Positions 5,257-6,501 of a stretch of DNA of 6,501 nt are shown here, piece by piece. The position numbers and the translations under genes were made by a program. This DNA is from an uncultured Clostridia bacterium. GTDB lineage: Bacteria > Bacillota > Clostridia > Oscillospirales > Acutalibacteraceae. The notes beneath the pieces were generated by a model that did no database searches, had not been told where the DNA came from, and saw nothing but the letters and a program-made list of their open reading frames with translations. Positions within the stretch are counted from its first letter, which is position 1; every line of letters begins with the position of its first letter. The stretch lies in assembly GCA_947165115.1 (NCBI GenBank), contig CAMUZD010000099.1:1-6501 (forward strand), in the 5' to 3' direction.

Positions 5257-6501
5257 TTAAACCGTCGGACAATATTACCGCTCTCAAGGGTGTCGGCGCA
5301 AAACGCGCAGAGGCTCTTAATAAGGCCGGTATTTTCACAATCTATGATCTTCTGACTTATTTCCCGAGAAACTATATCGATCTTTCCCGGGGGATGTCGA
5401 TAAGGTCGGCTCCGCTCAACGAAAACGTCTGTATAAGGGCTTTTGTCGGCTCTGTCCCGCGCGAGCATTATATCCGCAAGGGGATGACTACCTATTCCGT
5501 CGATATAACAGACGGTGAATCGGTGATGAGTGTTGTATTTTTCAATAACAAATACATTTCCGATATGCTTGTAAACGGTGAAGAGTATTATTTTTACGGC
5601 AAAATAACGTCATTCGGTCAGCATTATAAATCAATGACATCGCCGAAGTTCTTTAAAGTATCGGACGGCATTAACTTCAGACCGGTATATCCGCAGACAG
5701 CTCTGCTTAATACCAATTATATCGAGAAGCTTCTTAAAACCGCATTTGATTCCATACCCGAAATGGAGGATTATCTTCCTGAGCGAATCAGAAATGATTA
5801 CTGCCTGATGGATCTGCGCGATGCGCTCGTGAACATTCATTTCCCAACTTCTCCGGATTTGCTGGCAGAAGCAAAGCGCAGAGTGTCGTTTGAGAATCTT
5901 TTCATTCTTCAGCTCGGCCTCTCAAGGCTCAAGATAAAATCAAAAAAATCAACGGGCACGGTGATTACAGAGAATTTTACCGATGAATTCCTGCGCCTTC
6001 TCCCGTTTGAACTCACCGGCGCACAGAAGAGAGCAATCAATGATTGCGTTGCCGACATGTCCTCCGGCCTTCCGATGAACAGGCTACTGCAGGGTGATGT
6101 CGGCTCGGGCAAGACCGCTGTCAGCGCCGCGCTGATTTACAATATAGTCAAAAACGGTTTTCAGGCGGCGATAATGGCTCCGACAGAAGTGCTGGCCGTT
6201 CAGCACTATAAAACATTTCTGGCTTTCTTTGATAATACGAGAATCAATGTTGCGCTTCTTACCGGTTCCACTCCCGCGAAGGAAAAGAAGCAGATCAAAG
6301 CCGATCTCAAGGAAGGAACCATTGACCTTGTAATCGGCACTCACGCGATTATTCAGGATGATGTTGAATTTCGTAATCTCGGCCTTGCGGTTACCGATGA
6401 ACAGCACAGATTCGGAGTCGCCCAGCGCGGCAAACTCGGCGCCAAGGGCAAGAATCCTCATATTCTCGTTATGTCCGCCACTCCGATTCCGCGCACGCTT
6501 T
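5253..6501 (+). CDS. recG: ATP-dependent DNA helicase RecG, N-terminal part (cut by window end)
   Basis: RecG remodels stalled forks and branch-migrates Holliday junctions. From ATG 5253 the frame is open to the window edge without a stop, giving 416 residues of a protein that is usually about 680. The N-terminus has a helix-hairpin-helix-like element, LKGVGAKRAEAL (11-22). Next comes the OB-fold wedge region that grips branched DNA, at about 60-155. The helicase domain begins with LTGAQKRA (254-261), followed by the Walker A motif GDVGSGKT (281-288), motif Ia APTEVLAVQH (309-318), LLTGS, GTHAIIQ, the Walker B DEQH box within DEQHRFGV (382-389), and motif III SATPIPRT (408-415). All of these are typical of RecG. 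The second RecA-like domain lies beyond the window. GGAG sits 6 nt before the start, inside the previous gene, and the ATGA overlap implies translational coupling with the lipoprotein. Confidence 0.97.
   Translation, partial: MIKPSDNITALKGVGAKRAEALNKAGIFTIYDLLTYFPRNYIDLSRGMSIRSAPLNENVCIRAFVGSVPREHYIRKGMTTYSVDITDGESVMSVVFFNNKYISDMLVNGEEYYFYGKITSFGQHYKSMTSPKFFKVSDGINFRPVYPQTALLNTNYIEKLLKTAFDSIPEMEDYLPERIRNDYCLMDLRDALVNIHFPTSPDLLAEAKRRVSFENLFILQLGLSRLKIKSKKSTGTVITENFTDEFLRLLPFELTGAQKRAINDCVADMSSGLPMNRLLQGDVGSGKTAVSAALIYNIVKNGFQAAIMAPTEVLAVQHYKTFLAFFDNTRINVALLTGSTPAKEKKQIKADLKEGTIDLVIGTHAIIQDDVEFRNLGLAVTDEQHRFGVAQRGKLGAKGKNPHILVMSATPIPRTL

Noticed and set aside
6084..6461. 125-codon minus-strand frame opposite recG
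   Set aside because: The plus strand encodes conserved RecG helicase motifs over this exact span; the reverse frame has no recognisable domain.
1..6501. Search for CRISPR arrays, tRNA or rRNA genes, insertion sequences and toxin-antitoxin or phage-defence genes
   Set aside because: Coding density is high, all long intervals are explained by housekeeping genes, and no repeats, tRNA-like folds or transposase motifs were seen by eye.

Overview
The window looks like chromosomal core sequence from a strictly anaerobic, mid-GC Firmicute. I infer class Clostridia, possibly a Ruminococcaceae/Oscillospiraceae-like gut lineage. The inference rests on AGGAGG-type ribosome binding sites, sigma-A-type promoters with 17-bp spacers, a TTG start on dnaJ, and a paired rubrerythrin and desulfoferrodoxin, which are oxygen-defence proteins typical of anaerobes. 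No mobile element, CRISPR array, tRNA or rRNA is visible. Seven protein-coding genes fill the window densely. Two are cut by its edges.

Layout. Positions 1-1343 (+) hold the end of dnaK and a complete dnaJ, separated by a strong GC-rich hairpin that lacks a U-tract. A perfect 12-bp stem-loop at 1360-1390 has T-rich flanks on both strands and serves as a shared terminator for dnaJ and the convergent gene pair. Positions 1399-2433 (-) hold rubrerythrin then desulfoferrodoxin, 15 bp apart, behind a promoter with both consensus hexamers (TTGACA-17-TATAAT). Positions 2525-3619 (-) hold ychF, whose own promoter fixes its start codon. A divergent regulatory region (3620-3795) carries back-to-back promoters. 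Positions 3796-5256 (+) hold an extracytoplasmic solute-binding lipoprotein (family 5), whose stop codon overlaps the start of recG (5253 to beyond the window).

How the genes fit together. DnaK/DnaJ are the general Hsp70 chaperone system. Rubrerythrin (peroxide reduction) and desulfoferrodoxin (superoxide reduction to peroxide) form a consecutive detoxification path: the product of the second enzyme is the substrate of the first. YchF is a universally conserved ribosome-associated ATPase. RecG is the branched-DNA helicase for fork and recombination repair. The binding protein has no permease or ATPase neighbours in view and is translationally coupled to recG, which is the least expected arrangement here. 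The rubrerythrin is also notable for carrying a rubredoxin-like module at both ends. I see no evidence for a wholly new system; most of the window is ordinary housekeeping sequence with a few points of real interest.
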